From NCBI RefSeq assembly GCF_030651615.1, contig NZ_JAUSCG010000089.1, positions 1 through 15,965 on the forward strand: a stretch of DNA of 15,965 nucleotides, written 5' to 3'. Under the pieces are notes generated by a model. The model ran no database searches. It saw only the letters and a program-made list of their open reading frames with translations, and had not been told where the DNA came from. Of the stretch, positions 6,783 to 13,417 are shown piece after piece (the first letter of the stretch is position 1; each line of letters starts with the position of its first letter). Origin of the DNA: Methanocalculus sp. (GTDB lineage Archaea; Halobacteriota; Methanomicrobia; Methanomicrobiales; Methanocorpusculaceae). The position numbers and the translations under genes were made by a program.

Positions 6783-6974
6783 ATGGAGTTAACAGAGTTT
6801 GAATTGAGCGGTGTCATGAAGATCGGTGATGCATGGAAACCATACACCAAGGTCATCGGAGCACCAAACGAAGTGCAGGCGAGAGAACGCATCTATACCC
6901 TGATGGGTAGCAAACATCGCATCGAGCGAAGATATATCAAAATTGAGAGCGTAAAGAGTGTCAATGGCGAGTAA
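6783..6974 (+). CDS. rpl18a: 50S ribosomal protein L18a (L20a/LX)
   Basis: A 63-residue protein matching the short archaeal form of L18a (also called LX or L20a), a large-subunit protein with one ubiquitin-like sub-domain; eukaryotic L18a contains two such units. Recognisable parts are EFELSGVMKIGDAWKPYTKV, EVQARERIYTLMGSKHRIER and the closing RYIKIESVKSV. GGTGAGCTG at 6773-6781 serves as the ribosome-binding site and overlaps the aIF6 stop. The last 11 bases overlap the prefoldin gene in a different frame, which makes the two products translationally linked. Confidence 0.93.
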   Translation: MELTEFELSGVMKIGDAWKPYTKVIGAPNEVQARERIYTLMGSKHRIERRYIKIESVKSVNGE

Positions 6975-7419
6975 TACCAGTACTCCGACACCTGAGCAGG
7001 AGTTTCAGACGCTTCAGCATTACCTGAATGAGTTTACTCAGCAGATCGAACTCTTCTCCCAGCAGTTTCAGATCATCGAACAGGCAAGAATGGAGATCAT
7101 CTCCTCTATTGAAACCCTCAGGGGATTGAAGGATACGAATAATGCGGTCTCTCTTCTCCCGGTTGGAGGGGGTGCAGCCATCCTTGCACAGGTGATCGAT
7201 CCCGATTCGGTCATCGTCTCTATCGGATCTGACGTCTCTGTCAGAAAGACGAATGACGAGGCGGTCTCTTATCTGATGGAGCGGATCACCGAGATGGAAG
7301 CGCAGGGGAAACGTCTTGCGGAAACTATCCAGAAACTACAGGCTCAGGCATCAGAAGTTGGAAGACGCCTTGAACAGCTGTATCAGGCTGGTCAGGGTCA
7401 AACCACTGGCCGGAGCTGA
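6964..7419 (+). CDS. pfdA: Prefoldin subunit alpha
   Basis: A 151-residue prefoldin alpha subunit. Two alpha and four beta subunits form a jellyfish-shaped chaperone that captures unfolded proteins and hands them to the thermosome. Residues ~10-55 form the first long coiled-coil helix (FQTLQHYLNEFTQQIELFSQ and following), the centre holds the beta-hairpin barrel (VSLLPVGGGAAILAQVIDPD, then VIVSIGSDVSV), and residues ~100-145 form the second coiled-coil helix (ERITEMEAQGKRLAETIQKL). The length is typical. ATG 6964 lies inside the end of rpl18a (11-base overlap); a GTG two codons earlier is also in frame. The tail is hydrophilic. It is placed just before the SRP receptor, so chaperoning and targeting of nascent chains are encoded side by side. 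Confidence 0.93.
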   Translation: MASNTSTPTPEQEFQTLQHYLNEFTQQIELFSQQFQIIEQARMEIISSIETLRGLKDTNNAVSLLPVGGGAAILAQVIDPDSVIVSIGSDVSVRKTNDEAVSYLMERITEMEAQGKRLAETIQKLQAQASEVGRRLEQLYQAGQGQTTGRS

Positions 7420-7428
7420 TTCCGGAGT

Positions 7429-8559
7429 ATGTTTGAAGGTCTGAAGAATAAACTGCGGGATGTCCGCTCGAGGTTCGGAGCCTCAATCGAAGAGACGATA
7501 CAGGAGGCTCCGAAAACCTCTTCTTCACAACCCGATTCCCAGATAGAGCAGACTCCGGAGTCTCTCCCGTATAATACGCCCGAGATTCCGGCAGGTTCTC
7601 CTCACGACTCTTCCGGATCACCCTCTCAGAAGAGATGGGATAAGGAAGGGGAGAAAAAGGTTGAAAAAACCAGCTTTTTTGCGAAGGTCAAGACCCTTGT
7701 TGTTGAACGTGAGTTCATCCTGACCGAGAAGGATCTCAAAGAGCCTCTCTTTGAACTTGAGATGATCCTGCTTGAATCGGATGTAGCTCTTCCGGTGACA
7801 GATGCGATCATCGCCCATATGAGGTCCTCCCTGCTTGGGCGTCATCGGAAGGTTCGCCAGGACCCGGGAGAGATTGTAACTGATGCACTCAGAAACGCGC
7901 TGCGTGAGGTGCTTGGTGAAGGTCTTAATCTGCCTTTGTTTATCCGGTCGCATGAGAAACCGGTCAAGATACTCTTCACTGGCGTCAATGGAACCGGTAA
8001 GACGACTTCAATTGCCAAAGTGGCCGATTTTCTCAGCAAAGCTGGTTTAACTGTGGTGATTGGAGCGGGTGACACCTATCGTGCAGGTGCAATCGAACAG
8101 ATCGCAGTTCATGCACAACGGCTTGGAATCAGGCTCATCCATCATCAGGAGGGTGCAGATCCATCTGCTGTCCTCTTTGATACGGTGGAGTATGCCCGCG
8201 CACATAAGATAGATGTGGTGCTTGCAGATACTGCTGGCCGGTTCCATAACCGCGCAAATCTCATGAGTCAGCTTGAGAAGATCAGGCGTGTCATGAAACC
8301 GGATCTCATCCTGTATGTCGATGAAGCAACGGCAGGCAATGATGCGGTCATCAGGGCTGCCGAATTCGAACGAACTGTCGGTGCAGATGGGGTCATCCTT
8401 ACAAAAGCGGATATGGATCCAAAGGGTGGATCAGCCATCTCTATTGCATATACCATCGGAAAACCGCTGGTCTTCCTGGGTGTCGGCCAGGAATACTCTG
8501 ATATTATTCCATTCTCACCGGATCTTATCATAAATGAGATTCTTCTGGATGATGCCTGA
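7429..8559 (+). CDS. ftsY: Signal recognition particle receptor FtsY
   Basis: FtsY is the membrane-associated SRP receptor GTPase that docks SRP54-bound ribosomes at the Sec translocon. Of 376 residues, ~20-80 form a low-complexity Ser/Pro/Glu-rich A-type region, ~85-165 the four-helix N domain, and ~175-372 the G domain. GTPase motifs are visible: P-loop GVNGTGKTT (185-193), DTYRAGA (215-221), DTAGR (267-271) and TKAD (325-328), followed by KGGS. The second motif has Tyr where Phe is usual (DTFRA), and no membrane helix is seen, so membrane contact is probably peripheral. TCCGGAG just before ATG 7429 is the likely ribosome-binding site. Its stop overlaps the srp54 start by one base (TGATG), consistent with balanced production of the two partner GTPases. 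Confidence 0.96.
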   Translation: MFEGLKNKLRDVRSRFGASIEETIQEAPKTSSSQPDSQIEQTPESLPYNTPEIPAGSPHDSSGSPSQKRWDKEGEKKVEKTSFFAKVKTLVVEREFILTEKDLKEPLFELEMILLESDVALPVTDAIIAHMRSSLLGRHRKVRQDPGEIVTDALRNALREVLGEGLNLPLFIRSHEKPVKILFTGVNGTGKTTSIAKVADFLSKAGLTVVIGAGDTYRAGAIEQIAVHAQRLGIRLIHHQEGADPSAVLFDTVEYARAHKIDVVLADTAGRFHNRANLMSQLEKIRRVMKPDLILYVDEATAGNDAVIRAAEFERTVGADGVILTKADMDPKGGSAISIAYTIGKPLVFLGVGQEYSDIIPFSPDLIINEILLDDA

Positions 8560-9875
8560 TGCTTGATTCACTCTCAACCTCGCTAAAAGATGCTGTAAAG
8601 AAGCTTTCCGGAAAGGCCGTCGTCGATAGGGCGGCGGTTGAAGAGCTTGTACGTGACCTTCAACGTGCTCTCATCCAGTCGGATGTGAATGTGAAGCTCG
8701 TAATGCAGCTATCGCAGTCGATCAAGACCCGTGCACTTGAAGAAGATCTTCCGAAAGGGATGGGGGTAAAGGACCACGTCCTTCGTATCGTCTATCAGGA
8801 GCTCGTCCAACTGATGGGTCCTGAGGGAGAAATCTCCTTAAAACCCCAGAAGATCCTGATGGCAGGCCTCCAGGGTTCAGGCAAGACGACAACGACTGCG
8901 AAACTATGCCGTTACCTCCAGCGGAAAGGGATGAAAGTTGGTGCAATCTGCTGTGATAACTTCCGGCCGGGTGCATTTGTTCAGCTTCAGACCCTCTGTC
9001 AGAAGATCAACGTCTCAATCTATGGCGATCCGCAGGAGAAAGATGCCCTCGTCATCGTGAAGAACGGGCTTGCTGCCCTGCGCGATGTTGAGATCGTCAT
9101 CGTCGACACTGCCGGTCGGCATGCCCTTGAAGATGACCTGATCGAAGAGATCGAGCAGATCAATCAGCTTGTACAGCCGACTCACCGCTGGCTCGTCATC
9201 GATGCAGCACTCGGTCAGGCGGCCCGTGAGCAGGCCAGACGCTTCCATGAGGCGATCGGGATCGACGGCGTCATCATAACCAAGATGGATGGAACTGCCA
9301 AAGGGGGCGGTGCACTCTCTGCCGTTGCAGAGACGAAGTCCGGCATCGTCTTCATCGGTTCAGGCGAGACGATAGACGATCTTGAACGGTTCGATCCGAA
9401 TGGTTTCATCTCGAGAATGCTCGGAATGGGGGATATAAAAGCCCTTGTCGAGCGTGCCGAAGAGGTGATGGAGGGTGAGGATCTTGATGTCAATGCAATG
9501 CTTCGGGGCAAGTTCACCCTGAAGGATATGTACAAACAGCTCGAAGCCCTCAATAAGATGGGGCCGCTGAAACAGGTCCTCTCGATGCTCCCTCTTGGCA
9601 ATCTGAAAGTACCTGGAGAGGTGTATGATGTCACCTCGGTGAAGATGCAGCGCTATCGGATTATGATGGACTCGATGACTGAGATCGAGATGGAAGATCC
9701 CTCTCTCCTCGGCACGTCACGTATCCAGAGGATCGCACATGGTTCGGGCTGTTCAATTGACGATGTGCGCGAGCTGATAAAATACTATAAGATGATGCAG
9801 CGTGCATTGAAGGGGTTCAAAGGGGGAGGCCGTTTCTCGATGAACCGGATGATGAAGCAGTTTGGCGGGGGATAA
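8559..9875 (+). CDS. srp54: Signal recognition particle 54 kDa protein
   Basis: SRP54 binds signal sequences as they leave the ribosome and, with 7S RNA and SRP19, targets them to FtsY. The 438 residues show the N domain (~1-90, with ALIQSDVNVKLV), the G domain with P-loop GLQGSGKTTT (103-112), DNFRPGA (133-139), DTAGR (183-187) and TKMDGTAKGGG (241-251), and the methionine-rich M domain from ~300 (MLRGKFTLKDMYKQLEALNK, then the helix-turn-helix RNA-binding region near IQRIAHGSG, ending MNRMMKQFGGG). Length and motif order are complete. It starts inside the ftsY stop and is the last gene of this operon. A GC-rich inverted repeat overlaps its stop codon. Confidence 0.97.
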   Translation: MLDSLSTSLKDAVKKLSGKAVVDRAAVEELVRDLQRALIQSDVNVKLVMQLSQSIKTRALEEDLPKGMGVKDHVLRIVYQELVQLMGPEGEISLKPQKILMAGLQGSGKTTTTAKLCRYLQRKGMKVGAICCDNFRPGAFVQLQTLCQKINVSIYGDPQEKDALVIVKNGLAALRDVEIVIVDTAGRHALEDDLIEEIEQINQLVQPTHRWLVIDAALGQAAREQARRFHEAIGIDGVIITKMDGTAKGGGALSAVAETKSGIVFIGSGETIDDLERFDPNGFISRMLGMGDIKALVERAEEVMEGEDLDVNAMLRGKFTLKDMYKQLEALNKMGPLKQVLSMLPLGNLKVPGEVYDVTSVKMQRYRIMMDSMTEIEMEDPSLLGTSRIQRIAHGSGCSIDDVRELIKYYKMMQRALKGFKGGGRFSMNRMMKQFGGG

Positions 9876-9895
9876 GCCGGGTTCAATACCCCGCC
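9864..9895. repeat. GC-rich inverted repeat at the srp54/mazF-like convergence
   Basis: GGCGGGG (9864-9870) and CCCCGCC (9889-9895) are perfect 7-base inverted repeats separated by 18 bases that include the srp54 stop codon. As RNA, either strand could fold into a hairpin between the two convergent genes. There is no clean T tract after it, so an intrinsic terminator is possible but not shown; the stem could also arise by chance from the Gly-rich srp54 tail. Confidence 0.35.
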
Positions 9896-9898
9896 CTC

Positions 9899-10222
9899 TC
9901 AGAATCTTCCCGGTCGGATAATACTGTTAAAGGTATCTTCGTTCAGTCTTCCCTTCTTCTTTACCACCTTTTTAACCGGAACTTTTGCATGATGAGCGAT
10001 CAGGACGCTGCTCTCTTCAAAGAGATCAAGACCCCCCTCTTCGAAGTCTTCAAGATCAATTTTGACCGCAGATATGCCGTCTGCGGGCCTCCGCGTACAG
10101 GGTGCAAGGAGAAGTTGATCTGATTCAACAGCGAGAACAACTGCTGGCCGGTTCTTCTTCCCCTCCCCTTGTTGAAATGGGAACGGAACTATTACTACAT
10201 CACGCGGCCGGTAGGGATTCAT
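9899..10222 (-). CDS. PemK/MazF-like toxin-family protein, no partner visible
   Basis: A 107-residue protein of the MazF/PemK endoribonuclease family. Typical parts are the opening strand-loop RPRDVVIVPFPFQQGEGKKN followed by RPAVVLAVES (family pattern G-D-I-v-l-v-x-F-P with K-x-R-P-A-V-V), the middle strand LLLAPCTRRPADG, and the ending KKKGRLNEDTFNSI. In this family the conserved Arg of the RPA segment and a Ser/Thr in the second strand take part in cutting mRNA; here CT sits in that strand. GAGGAGAAG lies 6 bases before ATG 10222 and a TATA box sits 60 bases upstream, so it is probably expressed. No antitoxin frame with a convincing protein lies next to it; the open frame upstream is largely antisense to trmY. 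It interrupts two conserved operons and is likely an inserted gene (inference). Confidence 0.8.
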   Translation of the reverse strand: MNPYRPRDVVIVPFPFQQGEGKKNRPAVVLAVESDQLLLAPCTRRPADGISAVKIDLEDFEEGGLDLFEESSVLIAHHAKVPVKKVVKKKGRLNEDTFNSIIRPGRF

Positions 10223-10280
10223 ATATTCTTCTCCTCAGGGTATCTTCTGTCTTGAACGTGAGAGTTCATCACTTTTCCGT

Positions 10281-10291
10281 ATATATTAAAC
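10281..10291 (-). promoter_or_regulatory. TATA element for the MazF-like gene
   Basis: On the reverse strand this reads TTTAATATAT. Transcription about 25 bases downstream would begin near 10256 and leave a leader of roughly 34 bases with a strong GAGGAG Shine-Dalgarno. It lies back-to-back with the TATA element of trmY, so the two genes share one divergent control region. Motif reading only. Confidence 0.5.
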
Positions 10292-10302
10292 CGGTGCATA
10301 TC

Positions 10303-10315
10303 CATATAATATATG
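10303..10315 (+). promoter_or_regulatory. TATA element for the trmY-pus10 operon
   Basis: CATATAATATATG lies 57 bases before the trmY ATG at 10372. A transcription start near 10335 would give a leader of about 35 bases. The whole stretch 10280-10322 is strongly AT-rich and partly self-complementary, unlike its surroundings, so several overlapping TATA registers are possible. Confidence 0.5.
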
Positions 10316-10371
10316 TATATTTTCCCGGTTTGTGATTCCAGAACCCTCCGGGAAGCCATATGGAGCCTGTT

Positions 10372-10935
10372 ATGAGAAGATTTGCTATCATCGGCCATCG
10401 TGCCGTCACCGATCCGGGTTTTTCCCTCAATGATATGCCCGGGAGTGCCGGAAGGATGGATGTCCTCTGTCGATGCGTGAACGCCAGTTTCTTCCTCTCC
10501 CATGATCTGAGGAGGGATGTTGAGTGTTACCTTATTCTGAAGGATGGTATAGAGACGACCATCCTCTTCAAAGGTGAGACGGTCCGGTCATTAAACCCTG
10601 ATGAGCGGAGTGCAGGAGCACTGATCAAAAAGGCGCTTGCAAAGACCTGCGGATCCGAATTTGTCGAATCTTCTCCAGGTGTCTTTATACGGCGTGGAGG
10701 ACTTGACAGACTTCTCTCTGAGTTTTCGTTTGTAATTCTTGATGAGTCGGGTGCTGATATCAGGGGCATGGATATTCTCCCTGAAAATCTCCTCCTCTCA
10801 GATCACCAGAACTTTACCGAAGCCGAAGAAGAACTGATCGCTCCTCTTCCACGAGTGTCGGTAGGTCCTCTGGTCCTCCATGCCGATCATACCATCACAG
10901 TTTATCAGAATGAAGTGGACCGGAGGGGTGTATAA
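10372..10935 (+). CDS. trmY: tRNA (pseudouridine(54)-N(1))-methyltransferase
   Basis: TrmY is a SPOUT-class methyltransferase that uses S-adenosylmethionine to methylate N1 of pseudouridine 54 in the T-loop of archaeal tRNAs. The 187-residue protein opens with the hallmark RRFAIIGHRAVTDPGFSLND and PGSAGRMDVLCRCVNASFFL segments. The C-terminal third carries the trefoil-knot SAM-binding region (NLLLSDHQNFTEAEEEL, then VGPLVLHADHTITVYQNEVD). ATG 10372 is preferred: GGAG lies 6 bases upstream and homology starts at MRRF; an in-frame ATG at 10360 would add four residues. The stop overlaps the pus10 start (TAATG). Pus10 makes the pseudouridine that TrmY then methylates, so gene order reflects consecutive steps. 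Confidence 0.95.
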   Translation: MRRFAIIGHRAVTDPGFSLNDMPGSAGRMDVLCRCVNASFFLSHDLRRDVECYLILKDGIETTILFKGETVRSLNPDERSAGALIKKALAKTCGSEFVESSPGVFIRRGGLDRLLSEFSFVILDESGADIRGMDILPENLLLSDHQNFTEAEEELIAPLPRVSVGPLVLHADHTITVYQNEVDRRGV

Positions 10936-12176
10936 TGTCACTCCTTCCACTGGTTGGTTCAATCCTTGAGTATGGGCCCATCTGTGATCACTGCCTCGGC
11001 AGGCTCTTTGCGAAACGTTCGTTTGGCCTCACAAATGAAGAGCGGGGTCGTGCTCTCAGGGTTGCTCATGCTCTGGATGCGAATATCCGTTTTACTCCTT
11101 ATGAGACTGGGACCTGCTTTGTATGCTCTGATCTCTTCAGGGAGGTTGAAGTGTGGGCAAACCGGGTTGCGGATGCAGTCAGGGATGTTGATCACCAGAC
11201 CTTTGTCATCGGGACTCGTGTTCCACCGATGATGGCAGAGTCTGAAGAGATGCTCTGGAGTGACTTCTCTCTCACCGATCCCGAACCCCTGAAGTCTGAG
11301 ATGAACAGGGAGGTAGGTAAGGCGGTGGCTGGTATCACCGGGCGGCGCGGTGATCCGAAGAACCCTGAGGTGACAGTGATCTTAAACATCGGAGAAGAGA
11401 TGGTTGAGGTGCAGGTTGCCCCTGTCTTCTTCTATGGAAGATACCGGAAACTGGAGCGGGGCATCCCTCAGACTCACTGGGATTGCCGCGCATGTCGTGG
11501 TGCCGGATGCGAGGTCTGTGGCGGGACCGGAAAACAATATCCCGACTCGGTTGAAGAACTCATCGGAAGACCTGTTATTGAACTATTCAAGGCTGAAGGT
11601 GCAGTCCTTCATGGTGCAGGCCGTGAGGATATCGATGCTCTGATGGTAGGATCAGGTCGTCCTTTCATTATGGAAGTGATCGCTCCTCTTCAACGGAGTG
11701 TTGATCTGAAAATTCTTGAGTCTGCCATCAACACAGCAGCTAACGGTCGGGTCGAGGTGACGATCGAACGCTGGAGTGGCAGGCGTGAGGTGGAAACCCT
11801 TAAATCGCACAAAGCGCATAAAACATACAGGATTCTGGTCGATATTGAAGGCCATATCTCTCTGGAAAAGGTCGAGAAAGCTCTGGATGCTCTGAATGGG
11901 GCGGTGATTCATCAACGCACCCCGCAGCGTGTATCTCATCGGAGAGCAGATCTTGTCAGGGAGCGTATGGTCGTTGATATCGGGTGTCTGGGCGTAGAGG
12001 ATGGTCAATATCTGATCGAAGTGGTCGGTGAAGCCGGACTCTACATCAAAGAACTCATATCAGGGGACAATGGGAGGACAAACCCGAGTCTCTCAGCGAT
12101 CCTCGGTAACCCTGCACGGGTGGTGACACTTGATGTCATATCAGTGGAGGGTATGCCGGAGAATGGAGAAGAGTAA
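10935..12176 (+). CDS. pus10: tRNA pseudouridine(54/55) synthase Pus10
   Basis: Pus10 converts U54 and, in many archaea, U55 of tRNA into pseudouridine. The 413-residue protein has an N-terminal THUMP-containing accessory domain with two zinc-type cysteine pairs, CDHC (17-20) with CFVC (61-64), and a further CRAC...CEVC cluster at 184-195. The catalytic domain follows, with the family motif HGAGREDIDALMVGSGRPF (about 226-244) holding the catalytic Asp (D232 or D234), then the IEVVGEAGLYIKELISGDNG segment typical of the synthase core and a short tail. The usual Arg of the RMLG pattern after the catalytic Asp is replaced by Leu (DALMVG). GGAGGGGTG before ATG 10935 is a strong ribosome-binding site. 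It is co-transcribed with trmY and rpl21e. Confidence 0.95.
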   Translation: MSLLPLVGSILEYGPICDHCLGRLFAKRSFGLTNEERGRALRVAHALDANIRFTPYETGTCFVCSDLFREVEVWANRVADAVRDVDHQTFVIGTRVPPMMAESEEMLWSDFSLTDPEPLKSEMNREVGKAVAGITGRRGDPKNPEVTVILNIGEEMVEVQVAPVFFYGRYRKLERGIPQTHWDCRACRGAGCEVCGGTGKQYPDSVEELIGRPVIELFKAEGAVLHGAGREDIDALMVGSGRPFIMEVIAPLQRSVDLKILESAINTAANGRVEVTIERWSGRREVETLKSHKAHKTYRILVDIEGHISLEKVEKALDALNGAVIHQRTPQRVSHRRADLVRERMVVDIGCLGVEDGQYLIEVVGEAGLYIKELISGDNGRTNPSLSAILGNPARVVTLDVISVEGMPENGEE

Positions 12177-12178
12177 AT

Positions 12179-12472
12179 ATGGCACTACATAACGGTCCAC
12201 GGAAGAAAACCCGATATAAGTTTAAGAAAGCACTCAGAGCACGTGGTCTCCCACCGGTGACCTCAGTCATTCAGGACTTTGAAGAGGGGCAGAAAGTACA
12301 CATTGTTGTTGAACCGAGCATTCAGAAGGGTATGCCCCACCGGAGATTCCACGGAAGAACCGGGACGATTATGGGAGCACGCGGTCGTGCATGGGTCCTT
12401 GAAGTTAAGGATGGCAATTCAACGAAAGTTGTCATTGCAAGACCACAACATCTAAAAGCACAGAAATATTAA
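12179..12472 (+). CDS. rpl21e: 50S ribosomal protein L21e
   Basis: A 97-residue L21e, a large-subunit protein near the 5S rRNA/central protuberance that is absent from bacteria. Conserved segments are the basic N-terminus (NGPRKKTRYKFKKALRARGL), the SH3-like strand region FEEGQKVHIVVEPSIQKGMP, the HRRFHGRTGTIMGARGRAWV loop and the closing VIARPQHLKAQKY. The length is normal. It begins two bases after the pus10 stop, with GGAGAAGAG overlapping the pus10 end as the ribosome-binding site. Confidence 0.96.
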   Translation: MALHNGPRKKTRYKFKKALRARGLPPVTSVIQDFEEGQKVHIVVEPSIQKGMPHRRFHGRTGTIMGARGRAWVLEVKDGNSTKVVIARPQHLKAQKY

Positions 12473-12495
12473 ATTGAGTTAACCAGGTGATTGAC

Positions 12496-12846
12496 ATGAA
12501 AGTAAAAGCATTTGTTAGCGAGGAAAGGGTCACCCTTCCGGAGATCCGCGAGTCTCTCCTCAAGATCGAGGCACACCGTCTCGAATCCGGAAAAGAGATG
12601 TCCTATGAGCTGAGGAAGAGCATTGAACATGTCAACCACCTTGTCAAGCTCTCCCCTGAAGCCTCAAAGACTCTTCTGAGCGAACTGCTCAAACTTGAGA
12701 AGATGAAGTCGGATATCGCATACAGGATTGTGAATCTGATGCCAAAGAACCGGGATGAACTCCGTGCAATTTATGCAAAGGAACGTTTCACTCTGACTCC
12801 TGAAGAGTTGGATCTGATCCTCGATCTGGTTTCTGCTCAAAATTGA
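12496..12846 (+). CDS. rpoF: DNA-directed RNA polymerase subunit F (Rpb4-like)
   Basis: A 116-residue Rpo4/F subunit, the archaeal counterpart of eukaryotic Rpb4. It pairs with Rpo7 (subunit E) to form the polymerase stalk, which helps promoter opening and grips the emerging RNA. The sequence has the N-terminal strand VKAFVSEERVTLPEI and the HRDC-like helical part LSPEASKTLLSELLKLEK, then NLMPKNRDELRAIYAKERFT and the EELDLILDLV end. AGGTGAT (12485-12491) fixes ATG 12496 as the start rather than the GTG inside that same motif at 12487. It stands in the L21e-rpoF-DUF655-rsmA order seen across Euryarchaeota. Confidence 0.94.
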   Translation: MKVKAFVSEERVTLPEIRESLLKIEAHRLESGKEMSYELRKSIEHVNHLVKLSPEASKTLLSELLKLEKMKSDIAYRIVNLMPKNRDELRAIYAKERFTLTPEELDLILDLVSAQN

Positions 12847-12856
12847 GGTGATGGGA

Positions 12857-13417
12857 ATGAGAGTGGAGACAAAAGAGAGTCAAGCGTTAGCGATTGATGT
12901 ACTTCGGCATGGACATGCAGATGATCCACGCCCCATCATCAAGCGGGAACCAATTGTCCAGGCGATTGGTGTTGACCAGTTCAAACTTCTTGAGATCATT
13001 CCAAAGGTCTCGGATATTGAGCTTCATGAACTGCTCTATATCGGAGATGGTGAACGGCCGAAGGTTGAGCGTGTAAAGCGTCGTCTCAAATATTCAGAGC
13101 TTACCGCCACTGCGAAACTGGAGCTTCCCTATGCAATAGAGAAGATTATAGTGGAGAATGAAGAGCGGTTTATTGAGATCTTTAACAAGTCGGTTCCAAT
13201 AAGCCTGAAACTGCATATGCTCCATCTCCTTCCTGGAATCGGAAAGAAGCTCCTCTCAGAAGTGCTGGATGCCCGTCAGAAGAGCCCTTTTACAAGCTTT
13301 GATGACATCCGAACCCGGATAAAATCTATCCCTCACCCTGAGCGGATGATCCTCGATCGGATCCTTGAGGAGATCAAGGACCCGGATGTGAAATATCATC
13401 TCTTTACGTCACGATGA
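12857..13417 (+). CDS. DUF655 family protein, OB-like plus helix-hairpin-helix, putative nucleic-acid binder
   Basis: A 186-residue protein of the archaeal DUF655 family (COG1491). The N-terminal half (about 10-85) looks like a small beta-barrel RNA-binding part (QAIGVDQFKLLEIIPKVSDI, then LLYIGDGERPKVERVKRRLK). The C-terminal half holds a helix-hairpin-helix unit, LHLLPGIGKKLLSEVLDARQ followed by FTSFDDIRTRIKSIPHPERM, of the kind that contacts the backbone of DNA or RNA. The exact role is not known. GAGGTGAT (12845-12852) sits four bases before ATG 12857, so this start is chosen over ATG 12851 or GTG 12848. Its stop overlaps the rsmA start (ATGA), which points to a function near rRNA maturation (inference). 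Confidence 0.9.
   Translation: MRVETKESQALAIDVLRHGHADDPRPIIKREPIVQAIGVDQFKLLEIIPKVSDIELHELLYIGDGERPKVERVKRRLKYSELTATAKLELPYAIEKIIVENEERFIEIFNKSVPISLKLHMLHLLPGIGKKLLSEVLDARQKSPFTSFDDIRTRIKSIPHPERMILDRILEEIKDPDVKYHLFTSR

Noticed and set aside
7480..7660. Low-complexity Ser/Pro/Glu region of FtsY considered as a frameshift or insertion
   Set aside because: The frame is continuous, and variable acidic or disordered N-terminal regions are normal in FtsY.
10219..10503. Minus-strand 94-residue frame just upstream of the MazF-like gene, considered as an antitoxin
   Set aside because: Most of it is antisense to the conserved trmY start, the mazF-like TATA element lies inside it, and the composition is not antitoxin-like. 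Its ATGA-type junction with the toxin gene is the only point in favour.
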